A DNA stretch of 22,483 bases from IMG/VR virus record IMGVR_UViG_3300028840_000945, positions 1 to 22,483 of that record; one strand, 5' to 3'. The notes beneath the pieces are model-generated. The model was not told the origin of the DNA. It saw nothing but the letters and a program-made list of their open reading frames with translations, and did not search any database. Source of the DNA: a virus. A program made the position numbers and the translations under genes. Of this stretch, positions 1-6,129 are shown piece by piece (position 1 is the first letter of the stretch; the number at the start of each line of letters is the position of its first letter).

Positions 1-974
1 ACAATGGACTGCAGCACTATGCAGCCATTCTAAGAAGTACCTTACTTGCTGAAAAAGTTAATCTGCACGTCCTGGGGAATGCAGACACACCTTCAGATGT
101 ATATGCTAAAGTAGCTGAAGGAGCAACCGAATACTTTGAAACTCATACTGCCACTTATATTCGTGAGCAGGTGCTTAACACAAAAGCTAAAAGACGTGAT
201 CAGATTAAACTTAAAACTGTTAAAGAACTTCAGAAAGCTTGGTTAGATGCTTCCCTCGCCGTACGTCGTAAAACAGTTAAGCGTCCCACAATGACTCAAG
301 CCTATAGCGTGACTAAATCTGGTGCTCGTGATCAGATGAAAGAGGATGCTATGGATAAGTACAAACTATCAGATGATGCAGAGAAGTTCTTCGGTACCGT
401 TATAGGGGCCGGATTCGATGCAGGTCTGGACAAACATTGCTCAGCTGCTGTAAAAGGTATGGATTTCCTTAAGGCGATTGCTAAGTCAGTTCCTGGTGAA
501 TTGACATGGACAACTCCGATGGGGTTTACTGTACGTCAGCAGTACAACAAGATTGAGAAGTTCAGAGTACACTCAACAATTGGTAAGAAAAAGACTTCAA
601 TCCAATATGATAAGTACACTGATGAGATTAATACCAACAAACAAAAAAGTGCTATTGCACCTAATTTTATCCATAGTCATGACTCTGCTCATATGCTTAA
701 GGTTGTTGAAGATACATGTTCAAAAGAGGATTTCATTCCTGCTTTTTTCATGATCCATGATTCCTTTGGTACTTATGCAGGACAGGCTGAAACACTTAGC
801 GTACAGACACGGAACTCATTCGTAGATATGTACACTGAGAACGATGTATTCAAAAACCTTCAGGATGCCGCAGAAGAACAGGGTGCAACTAATGTACCTC
901 CACTTCCAGTCACTCCTAAGGAAGATTTATTTGATCTTGAAGATGTGAGAAAAGCAACTTATTTTTTCTGTTAA
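1..974 (+). CDS. T7-like single-subunit RNA polymerase, C-terminal part (5' truncated by window)
   Basis: The open frame runs in from the window edge (first full codon at 3) and ends at TAA 972-974. The GTG at 171 is internal, not a start. The first residues, NGLQHYAA, match the segment just after the first catalytic Asp of T7 RNA polymerase (SGIQHFSA in T7). Downstream are the fingers motif with KRPTMTQAYS (Lys 279-281 and Tyr 303-305 align with T7 K631 and Y639), the specificity-loop region, the INTNKQKSAIAPNFIHSHD block, and IHDSFG with the second catalytic Asp at 759-761. The tail resembles that of T7 but ends YFFC instead of FAFA. The enzyme transcribes phage genes from its own promoters. 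In the specificity loop the T7 R746 position is Arg (564-566), whereas the N748 position is His (570-572), so its promoter should differ from that of T7. A terminator follows immediately. Family assignment is very secure; promoter specificity is inferred. Confidence 0.97.
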   Translation, partial: NGLQHYAAILRSTLLAEKVNLHVLGNADTPSDVYAKVAEGATEYFETHTATYIREQVLNTKAKRRDQIKLKTVKELQKAWLDASLAVRRKTVKRPTMTQAYSVTKSGARDQMKEDAMDKYKLSDDAEKFFGTVIGAGFDAGLDKHCSAAVKGMDFLKAIAKSVPGELTWTTPMGFTVRQQYNKIEKFRVHSTIGKKKTSIQYDKYTDEINTNKQKSAIAPNFIHSHDSAHMLKVVEDTCSKEDFIPAFFMIHDSFGTYAGQAETLSVQTRNSFVDMYTENDVFKNLQDAAEEQGATNVPPLPVTPKEDLFDLEDVRKATYFFC

Positions 975-983
975 TATTAACAT

Positions 984-1021
984 GCCCGTCAGTCTCTTAA
1001 AGGGATTGGCGGGCCTTTTTT
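984..1021 (+). terminator. Rho-independent terminator after the RNA polymerase gene
   Basis: An 8-base-pair stem (984-991 with 1007-1014, one G-U pair) is followed by a run of seven T from 1016. It lies between the polymerase stop codon and the reductase ribosome binding site, and would stop host-type or phage transcription after the polymerase gene. This structure also argues against starting the reductase at the upstream in-frame ATG at 982, because that would put the terminator inside the gene. Confidence 0.85.
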
Positions 1022-1038
1022 GCGTTTTAGGAGACTTT

Positions 1039-2646
1039 ATGAACGAAAATCAAGCGAAAGTACTGGCAAATCGTATTGCATCATTCCCTGGAGAAACTTG
1101 GGAACAGGTAGTTGATCGGGTAGTGAAACATGTTATCTCATGCGAAGACTACCACGAAGCTGTTGAAATGGAACGGGATTTCAAAGAGATCATGCTTAAC
1201 ATGTGGTTCCTCCCTAACTCTCCATGCTTGAGGAATTTTGGAGCTAATAACGGTAATGGATCAGCTTGTTTCGTACTACCAATTGAAGACTCAAGACAAT
1301 CGATATTTAAGACCCTCTCAGATGCTGTCGAAGTTCAGGCATTAGGTGGTGGAACCGGATTCAATTTCTCTGAGATCCGTCCAAAAGGATCGTTGATAAG
1401 TTCAACTAATGGACAGGCCTCTGGTCCTCTCTCTTTCATCGGTGTGTTTGATTATACTGTTGGAAATGTGATAGCTCAGGGTGGTGTCCGTAAAGGTGCC
1501 AATATGGCCGTTTTAGATTGTACGCACCCTGACATATTCGAATTTGTTAAAGCGAAGAGTATCGAGGGAAAATACTCCAATTTCAACTTCTCTGTAGGAA
1601 TCACTGATGACTTTATGAATGCAGTGCGCTACAATGAAAATTGGATATTACACCATCCGAAAGGTAACACACAAAATACAATAAAAGCAAGAGAATTATG
1701 GAATTTAATTATTGAATGTGCACATCGTAACGGGGAACCCGGAGTTGTGTTCTTAGATACTATAAATAAGGATAATCCATATGAAGCGATTAAAGCCACA
1801 AATCCCTGCGGTGAGCAACCACTGCCACCTCACACATCCTGCGTGCTCGGATCATTAAATTTGAGGGCAATACCGCCTGAGAAATTGATGTTCACGGTAA
1901 GGACTGCAGTTCGTTTTCTAGACAACGTGATTGAGACAAATAATTATCCGGTTAAAGAGATCGAGGAGAGAACAAAACACTACAGGAATATCGGACTAGG
2001 TGTGATGGGGTACCATGACTGGCTGATCAAACGTAACACAGTGTATGGATCAGATAAGGCTCTGGAGGATACTCGTGAGCTGATGAGAAATATACAGAAA
2101 GAGGCCGAGAATGCTTCGATGGACTTAGCAGTTCTGAAAGGAAAAGCACCATGCGGCTCAGAGCGTAGAAATGCCAATTTAACAACGGTTGCTCCAACTG
2201 GTAGTCTTAGTATGCTTGCAGATTGTAGCGCCGGCATTGAGCCTTATTTCGCCTTTGAATTCGAAAAACAGTGTATGGACCAATCTATAACTGTAAAGTC
2301 CTCTATTATGGAGGAAGCTTATGATGATTGTACACTGGTGACTGCACAGGATGTAAGTCCGGCGGATCATCTTAGGACACAAGCATGTTTTCAGGAATTC
2401 ATTGATGCAGGTATCTCGAAGACCATCAACCTTCCGAATGACACATCTCAGTTCGCTATAGACAAGATCTATCGGAGTGCTTGGATTCAAGGGTGTAAAG
2501 GAGTGACTGTGTATCGGGATGGATCAAGACAGCATCAGGCTCAGTCGGTTGCTACCTGTCCTACCTGTAAATCCCCTTTGGTTAAGATTGAAGGATGTGT
2601 ATCCTGTTCTAATCCTGAGTGTGGATATTCTGCATGTAGTATATAA
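1039..2646 (+). CDS. nrdJ: Adenosylcobalamin-dependent (class II) ribonucleotide reductase
   Basis: 535-residue protein that converts ribonucleotides to deoxyribonucleotides using a B12-derived radical. The start at 1039 is chosen over the in-frame ATG at 982 because TTAGGAG lies just upstream of 1039 and the segment 984-1021 forms a terminator. Visible motifs: FLPNSPCLRN and GSACFVLPIEDS (redox Cys), an NGQASGPLSF loop, GGVRKGANMAVLDCTHPDI, the active-site NPCGEQPL, APTGSLSMLADCSAGIEPYFAFEF (the class II form of the barrel motif) and KTINLPNDTS. The C-terminus carries a Cys-rich ribbon (CPTCK...CVSCSNPECGYSAC) that in this family helps re-reduce the active site. No small subunit or activase gene is seen, as expected for class II. 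The phage would depend on cobalamin from its host. No B12 riboswitch could fit in the 64-base upstream gap. Confidence 0.95.
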   Translation: MNENQAKVLANRIASFPGETWEQVVDRVVKHVISCEDYHEAVEMERDFKEIMLNMWFLPNSPCLRNFGANNGNGSACFVLPIEDSRQSIFKTLSDAVEVQALGGGTGFNFSEIRPKGSLISSTNGQASGPLSFIGVFDYTVGNVIAQGGVRKGANMAVLDCTHPDIFEFVKAKSIEGKYSNFNFSVGITDDFMNAVRYNENWILHHPKGNTQNTIKARELWNLIIECAHRNGEPGVVFLDTINKDNPYEAIKATNPCGEQPLPPHTSCVLGSLNLRAIPPEKLMFTVRTAVRFLDNVIETNNYPVKEIEERTKHYRNIGLGVMGYHDWLIKRNTVYGSDKALEDTRELMRNIQKEAENASMDLAVLKGKAPCGSERRNANLTTVAPTGSLSMLADCSAGIEPYFAFEFEKQCMDQSITVKSSIMEEAYDDCTLVTAQDVSPADHLRTQACFQEFIDAGISKTINLPNDTSQFAIDKIYRSAWIQGCKGVTVYRDGSRQHQAQSVATCPTCKSPLVKIEGCVSCSNPECGYSACSI

Positions 2647-2956
2647 GGAGCGCCCGCGCGCGTACCTTATTATATAGAGAGTAACTGAATATCGGGTAAA
2701 TCAAAAAAGTTCCCTGGCGATATCGGCTTTAATTACAGATAGTTAAGGCCGATTTTTGCCAAAAAAAATTCCATTCCGACCAAGATTTGAAAATTGAGCT
2801 CTGAAGACGCCCTATTGACGCTGGTTTCGGCTGTGCGCACGTTTGAATAGAATAAACAATCACTGACATGGGGTAGGTGATTTAGTAGTTTTATTTGGGG
2901 ATAACAGGGGCAGCGGGAGACCCCTTGTATTTAACTTAACCTTAAGGAGTATAATT
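2647..2956 (+). other. 310-base non-coding gap with terminator and several hairpins
   Basis: I find no convincing coding frame here. The stretch opens with an unusually GC-rich alternating segment (2650-2662) that can fold as a GCGC/GCGC hairpin (2650-2653 with 2658-2661) flanked by GG/CC. A terminator follows at 2722-2757. Further down are a perfect GTGCGCAC palindrome (2834-2841), an AATCAC/GTGATT stem (2858-2863 with 2877-2882) and a GGGAGACC string (2915-2922) that recalls the start of T7 class III transcripts, although no T7-type promoter precedes it. The gap separates the reductase from the next gene block, so it is the most likely place in the first half of the window for a promoter, but I could not define one. 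Confidence 0.6.
2722..2757 (+). terminator. Rho-independent terminator after the reductase gene
   Basis: An 11-base-pair stem (2722-2732 with 2743-2753, one G-U pair) with a 10-base loop is followed by a T run at 2753-2757. It would end transcripts coming from the RNA polymerase and reductase genes. Confidence 0.85.
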
Positions 2957-3130
2957 ATGACACATGAAGAAGCTCAAATTTTGGTTGATATGTTTAATGG
3001 TGGTAATTATGTCCATGCAGATGACATCGATTACGACGTACACCACAGAGATTTTATCTTTTCAGACCAGATCAGAGAAGAGATCGAAAAAGACGGATAC
3101 CGTATTTTACCATTTGATCCTGCAGAATAG
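2957..3130 (+). CDS. Small acidic protein, 57 residues, unknown function
   Basis: ATG at 2957 sits 8 bases after AAGGAG, the ideal spacing, and the frame reads MTHEEAQILVDMFNGGNY to ...RILPFDPAE before TAG. Composition is acidic with no membrane segment. Codon use (GAT, GAC, ATC, GAA) looks like that of the neighbouring genes. It overlaps, in another frame, the first 55 codons of the transglycosylase-like frame that begins at 2964, so at least one of the two starts needs care. I do not recognise the family. Confidence 0.6.
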   Translation: MTHEEAQILVDMFNGGNYVHADDIDYDVHHRDFIFSDQIREEIEKDGYRILPFDPAE

Positions 3131-3554
3131 AATCAAATCAGTATTAACCAAATATGGTCTACCTTATGATTCTAATGTGATTCAACTGCTACTTGGAACA
3201 GCAGCACATGAAAGTCATTTGGGTAAATGGATGAAACAGATCAATGGACCAGCTCTTGGTCTATTTCAAATGGAACCGAATACAATCAAAGATATACAAG
3301 AGAATTACTTAAAGTATAGGCCTCAATTAAGAAGGCAATTATTAGATGTCTCCAATATCTTAGATACTTCAGATTTCATTTCGAATATTGATCATCAAAT
3401 TGTTTATGCAAGATTACATTATTTAAGAGTGTCTTCCTCAGTACCTGTGTCTCTATGGGGACAAGCTGTGTATTGGAAAACATACTGGAACTCCTATAAG
3501 GGGAAAGGAACAGTTAAACGTTACGTGGAGGACTATAGGAGATTAGTTAAATGA
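2964..3554 (+). CDS. Lytic-transglycosylase-like phage protein (start uncertain)
   Basis: 196 residues from ATG 2964. The conserved core begins near residue 53 and contains GTAAHESHLG (candidate catalytic Glu83) and GPALGLFQMEP (97-105), the pattern of SLT/lysozyme-fold enzymes that cut peptidoglycan. It could serve in lysis or in penetration of the cell wall. Residues 1-24 would give a basic start followed by about 16 hydrophobic residues, like a signal peptide or signal-arrest anchor. However, the ribosome binding site is better spaced for the overlapping small gene at 2957, and the codons upstream of residue 50 look less natural in this frame. Alternative starts are TTG 3114 or another near-cognate codon coupled to the end of the upstream gene, giving about 146 residues. 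Fold assignment is moderate; the role is inferred. Confidence 0.7.
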   Translation: MKKLKFWLICLMVVIMSMQMTSITTYTTEILSFQTRSEKRSKKTDTVFYHLILQNRIKSVLTKYGLPYDSNVIQLLLGTAAHESHLGKWMKQINGPALGLFQMEPNTIKDIQENYLKYRPQLRRQLLDVSNILDTSDFISNIDHQIVYARLHYLRVSSSVPVSLWGQAVYWKTYWNSYKGKGTVKRYVEDYRRLVK

Positions 3555-3682
3555 AAATTGAACGTACAAGAAGTAACGTACTTCGGTATAGAGTAGTAGT
3601 AGATAGGGTAGTAATTTTGACCAAAACGAAAGAAAGAGCAGCTGAACTGGCCGCTATCGAAATGGCAAAAGGAGAGAAATAA
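3551..3682 (+). CDS. Small basic protein, 43 residues, unknown function
   Basis: ATG 3551 overlaps the upstream TGA by 4 bases (ATGA), with an AGGAG about 10 bases ahead. The protein (MKIERTRSNVLRYRVVV... ending MAKGEK) is rich in Arg and Lys. The predicted pattern is a beta hairpin followed by a helix. The stop lies one base before the SSB start, so translation of the two is probably coupled. No family is recognised. Confidence 0.6.
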   Translation: MKIERTRSNVLRYRVVVDRVVILTKTKERAAELAAIEMAKGEK

Positions 3683-3683
3683 C

Positions 3684-4316
3684 ATGGCAAAAAAATCAGC
3701 AACCGATCTGTTTTTGACACCTGCTGGAACTCTGAGTGGTTATGTAGCCCTTCAGGTACCAAGTGCAAAATATGATGCATACAACGCTACGATCCACATT
3801 GATATGGATGATGCAGGTAAGAAACTGCACGGCTATTTGAAAAAGCTACAGGCTTATGCACTTAAGAAGTTCGAGTATGATTCAAAATCAGACTGTCACA
3901 CTCCTTGGGAAGTTGACGATGATGTACTGAAAGTAAAGACAAAACTGAAAGCAACGATTAAGACTCGTAAGGGTGATGTAATCGAAAAGAAGATCGCCAT
4001 ATTTGATGCTGCCGCTAAGAAGGTAGAAAAGAACCTTAATATAGGTGAAGGCACTGTATGCCGTATCCAGATCTCTCCGTACTTCTGGGAAACTGGTAGT
4101 AAATGCGGTATCACACTGCAGCCTAGTGCAGTTCAGATTATTGAACTGGTTAAGTTTGAAGGCGGTGGAAAGTCTAATCCGTTTGAAGCTGTAGATGGTT
4201 CCTTTAAACCAGGTAATGATGATGTATTTGGTGACGATGATGACGACGATCTTGATGCTGAAATCACAGCTGTAGATGTCGATGATGACGACGACGATGA
4301 TGATATTGGATTCTAA
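3684..4316 (+). CDS. Single-stranded DNA-binding protein, T7 gp2.5-like
   Basis: 210 residues. The body has the gp2.5-type OB-fold pattern: TPAGTLSGYVALQVPSAKY near the start, a central region ending QISPYFWETGSKCGITLQP, and AVQIIELVKF. The C-terminal 40 residues are almost pure Asp, ending DDDDIGF. A long acidic tail with a terminal aromatic residue is the feature by which T7 gp2.5 contacts polymerase and helicase. The protein coats single-stranded DNA during replication and recombination. Its position just before the resolvase copies the T7 order (gene 2.5 then gene 3). The GAT/GAC repeats of the tail make a low-complexity stretch at 4217-4308. Confidence 0.92.
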   Translation: MAKKSATDLFLTPAGTLSGYVALQVPSAKYDAYNATIHIDMDDAGKKLHGYLKKLQAYALKKFEYDSKSDCHTPWEVDDDVLKVKTKLKATIKTRKGDVIEKKIAIFDAAAKKVEKNLNIGEGTVCRIQISPYFWETGSKCGITLQPSAVQIIELVKFEGGGKSNPFEAVDGSFKPGNDDVFGDDDDDDLDAEITAVDVDDDDDDDDIGF

Positions 4317-4336
4317 ATAGAAAGGAGGTAATTAGC

Positions 4337-4648
4337 ATGTTTAACTTAAATTCGTGGTGGTTACCTCTACTATTAAAGGTACGCTTCACCCGTATAATAA
4401 TGTGGATGGAGCGTACTATATTACAATTTATCGCTTGGAAGTGGATTCATGGTGATATTGCCGACTACACACAGATCAGATGCGATGCTTATCAACTTTG
4501 GAATAATGGGTACGATGCCTTCGAGATATCAGGTGCCCTTAGATTGCCAAGATGGCTAGTAACAAATTGGGTATCCATCTGGGAACTGTACATAGCAGTA
4601 CTGGGGGATCAGGATGGGGAAACGAGTAAACGTAGCGAAGGATGTTAA
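4337..4648 (+). CDS. Hypothetical protein with a possible helix-turn-helix
   Basis: 103 residues with a strong GGAGG ribosome binding site ahead of ATG 4337. The first half is rich in Trp, Ile and Leu with interspersed Arg (WWLPLLLKVRFTRIIMWMER) and could be a membrane-associated amphipathic segment. Residues 50-78 (AYQLWNNGYDAFEISGALRL then PRWLVTNWV) look like a helix-turn-helix. The 3' end overlaps the resolvase gene by 35 bases in another frame, so the last dozen residues are constrained by that gene. I do not recognise the family; it could be a small DNA-binding or membrane protein. Confidence 0.6.
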   Translation: MFNLNSWWLPLLLKVRFTRIIMWMERTILQFIAWKWIHGDIADYTQIRCDAYQLWNNGYDAFEISGALRLPRWLVTNWVSIWELYIAVLGDQDGETSKRSEGC

Positions 4649-5120
4649 AGAACTCGGATTTAGATCAAAATTTGAATATATTATAAACAAACAACTTATT
4701 GAAGCAGGATTAAAGTTCGACTATGAAGGGGCAAACAACACGATCTATTATGTAAAGCCGGTAGAAGTTAAAAGGTATGTTTCAGACTTCTTACTGGAGA
4801 ACGGGATAATAGTAGAATGTAAAGGTTTTTTCGATGCACAAGATCGAAAGAAGCATGTGCTTATACATGAGCAATACCCTGAATTAGACGTACGTATTCT
4901 TTTTATGAATAGTAAGAACAAACTATCGAAACGTAGCCGGACCTCTTATGGCGAATGGTGCGACAAAATAGGAATACCATACGCAGATAAGATGATTCCA
5001 GAGAGCTGGCTGAAAGAGAAGAAGACGAAGAAAGAGCTTCTATCAATCAAACAAACGCTCAAGCGAATGAATAAAGAGTTCGCCTTGTGTACATACGCCG
5101 AAAGGGAACATAATGGGTAA
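4614..5120 (+). CDS. Endonuclease I / Holliday-junction resolvase, T7 gp3-like
   Basis: 168 residues aligning along most of T7 endonuclease I: GFRSKFEYIINKQL (T7 AFRSGLEDKVSKQL), DFLLENGIIVECKG (T7 DFLLPNGIFVETKG), DRKKHVLIHEQYPELDVRI, RTSYGEWCDKIGI and ADKMIPESWLKE. The catalytic set is complete: Glu21, Asp58, Glu68 and Lys70 match T7 E20, D55, E65 and K67. In T7 the enzyme cleaves branched DNA before packaging and helps degrade host DNA. The ATG at 4614 follows GGGGATCAGG inside the upstream gene. The last bases overlap the start of the phosphoesterase gene by 8. Confidence 0.95.
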   Translation: MGKRVNVAKDVKELGFRSKFEYIINKQLIEAGLKFDYEGANNTIYYVKPVEVKRYVSDFLLENGIIVECKGFFDAQDRKKHVLIHEQYPELDVRILFMNSKNKLSKRSRTSYGEWCDKIGIPYADKMIPESWLKEKKTKKELLSIKQTLKRMNKEFALCTYAEREHNG

Positions 5121-5949
5121 AAAATTAGATAAAGCAGTAGAAGTTGTTCTGGCCGGGACTACAGATCCTAAAAAAGTAATGAAACAAGCTCGTGTATCAG
5201 TTGCTACTGCTTATGCAGCTATCAGGGAAGCCGAGAACAAAATTGAAAAGGCAAGACTGTCATTACAGAGCATTCCTAAGCCGAAATCAAACGTTTTGGT
5301 TATTAGTGATACTCATGTACCATTTGAACATCCAAAAGCCATTGAGCATTGCTTAAGGACGCAGGAACGGTTTAAATGTGATACTGTTGTTCATATCGGT
5401 GACCTCGTTGATAATCATGCGGCATCTAGATTTGATAATGAACTGACAGCAATGAATGTAGTTGATGAACTTGAAGTGACACAGAAAGAAGTACAGCGGT
5501 GGGTTAAGGCTTTTCCGAATGTGAAGATCTGTCTAGGTAACCACGATCGTATTCCAGTTCGCCAGGCAAAGGCTCTTGGAATTTCTCCGCACTTCTTGAA
5601 ATCATTTAATGAACTGTATAATCTTCCTGATACTTGGGAAGCAAGCATGAGACACGTTATTGATGATGTGATCTATGAACATGGTGTTGGTTCTGGCGGA
5701 ATGTATGGTGCCAAGAACACATCCCTACAGTATGGTAAATCTTTCGTACAGGGACATACTCACAGGTTTGGTGGATCTTTCTATCATTACAGAGATGATG
5801 GATCATCCATGTTTGGTCTGAATGTTGGATGTCTGGCATCTGATGATCAATACAATTCAAACTATGCTGAGAACTACATCGGGAAGACTACTCTCGGTTG
5901 TGGTGTTGTTATCGAAGGACGTGAAGGACATTTTATTCCACTGGTATAA
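5113..5949 (+). CDS. Metallophosphoesterase with N-terminal helix-turn-helix-like segment
   Basis: 278 residues. Calcineurin-type metallophosphoesterase motifs occur in order: SDTH (65-68), GDLVDNH (96-102), GNHD (142-145) and GHTH (214-217), so both metal sites look intact. The first 50 residues (AVEVVLAGTTDPKKVMKQAR then VSVATAYAAIREAE) read like a small-terminase or resolvase-type helix-turn-helix followed by a helix. The enzyme should hydrolyse a phosphodiester or phosphomonoester; the substrate is unknown, with DNA ends or a nucleotide most likely given the replication-gene setting. ATG 5113 overlaps the resolvase end and has GAAAGGGA upstream. Confidence 0.88.
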   Translation: MGKKLDKAVEVVLAGTTDPKKVMKQARVSVATAYAAIREAENKIEKARLSLQSIPKPKSNVLVISDTHVPFEHPKAIEHCLRTQERFKCDTVVHIGDLVDNHAASRFDNELTAMNVVDELEVTQKEVQRWVKAFPNVKICLGNHDRIPVRQAKALGISPHFLKSFNELYNLPDTWEASMRHVIDDVIYEHGVGSGGMYGAKNTSLQYGKSFVQGHTHRFGGSFYHYRDDGSSMFGLNVGCLASDDQYNSNYAENYIGKTTLGCGVVIEGREGHFIPLV

Positions 5950-5958
5950 AGGACACAT

Positions 5959-6114
5959 ATGGAAGATAATGAAAGAAGTCTGGAATGTGAGATTGCGATA
6001 GCAAGATTATCAACATATCGTGATATTATTAAGGCTCTAGACAGCTTATCTGTAGATCCTTCTGTTGCTGTTAAGGAATTAGATAAACTGTTAGATGATC
6101 TTAAAAAAATATAA
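5959..6114 (+). CDS. Small helical protein, 51 residues, unknown function
   Basis: ATG 5959 follows AAAGGA by 6 bases. The sequence (MEDNERSLECEIAIARLSTY...ELDKLLDDLKKI) is Leu, Asp and Lys rich and looks like two amphipathic helices. It fills the gap between the phosphoesterase and the primase-helicase, with 9 and 15 bases on either side, so it is probably translated as part of the same message. No family is recognised. Confidence 0.6.
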   Translation: MEDNERSLECEIAIARLSTYRDIIKALDSLSVDPSVAVKELDKLLDDLKKI

Positions 6115-6129
6115 ACTAAGGAGCATGAG

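Noticed and set aside
975-1038. Cobalamin riboswitch ahead of the class II reductase
   Set aside because: The gap is 64 bases, mostly terminator; a B12 riboswitch needs around 200.
982-1038. Reductase start at ATG 982
   Set aside because: It would translate through the terminator and lacks a ribosome binding site; ATG 1039 has TTAGGAG.
2668-2700. T7-style promoter (TATAGAGAG here, ATATAGGG at 22195, GGGAGACC at 2915)
   Set aside because: The three places share only short AT or G runs and no common longer sequence; two of them are accounted for by a stop codon region or a terminator stem.
2795-2850. Second hammerhead-like element (CTGAAGA at 2801)
   Set aside because: No GAA partner closes a stem II and no stem III or I can be drawn in any of the three hammerhead orders.
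2815-2850. Host sigma-70 promoter (TTGACG box at 2815)
   Set aside because: No acceptable -10 box lies 16-18 bases downstream; the nearest AT-rich box is too far.
2680-2880. Repeated ACTGA...GGGTA phrase (2682, 2862, 21107)
   Set aside because: Spacing between the halves varies from 3 to 7 bases, so it is not a fixed promoter or operator and is likely chance.
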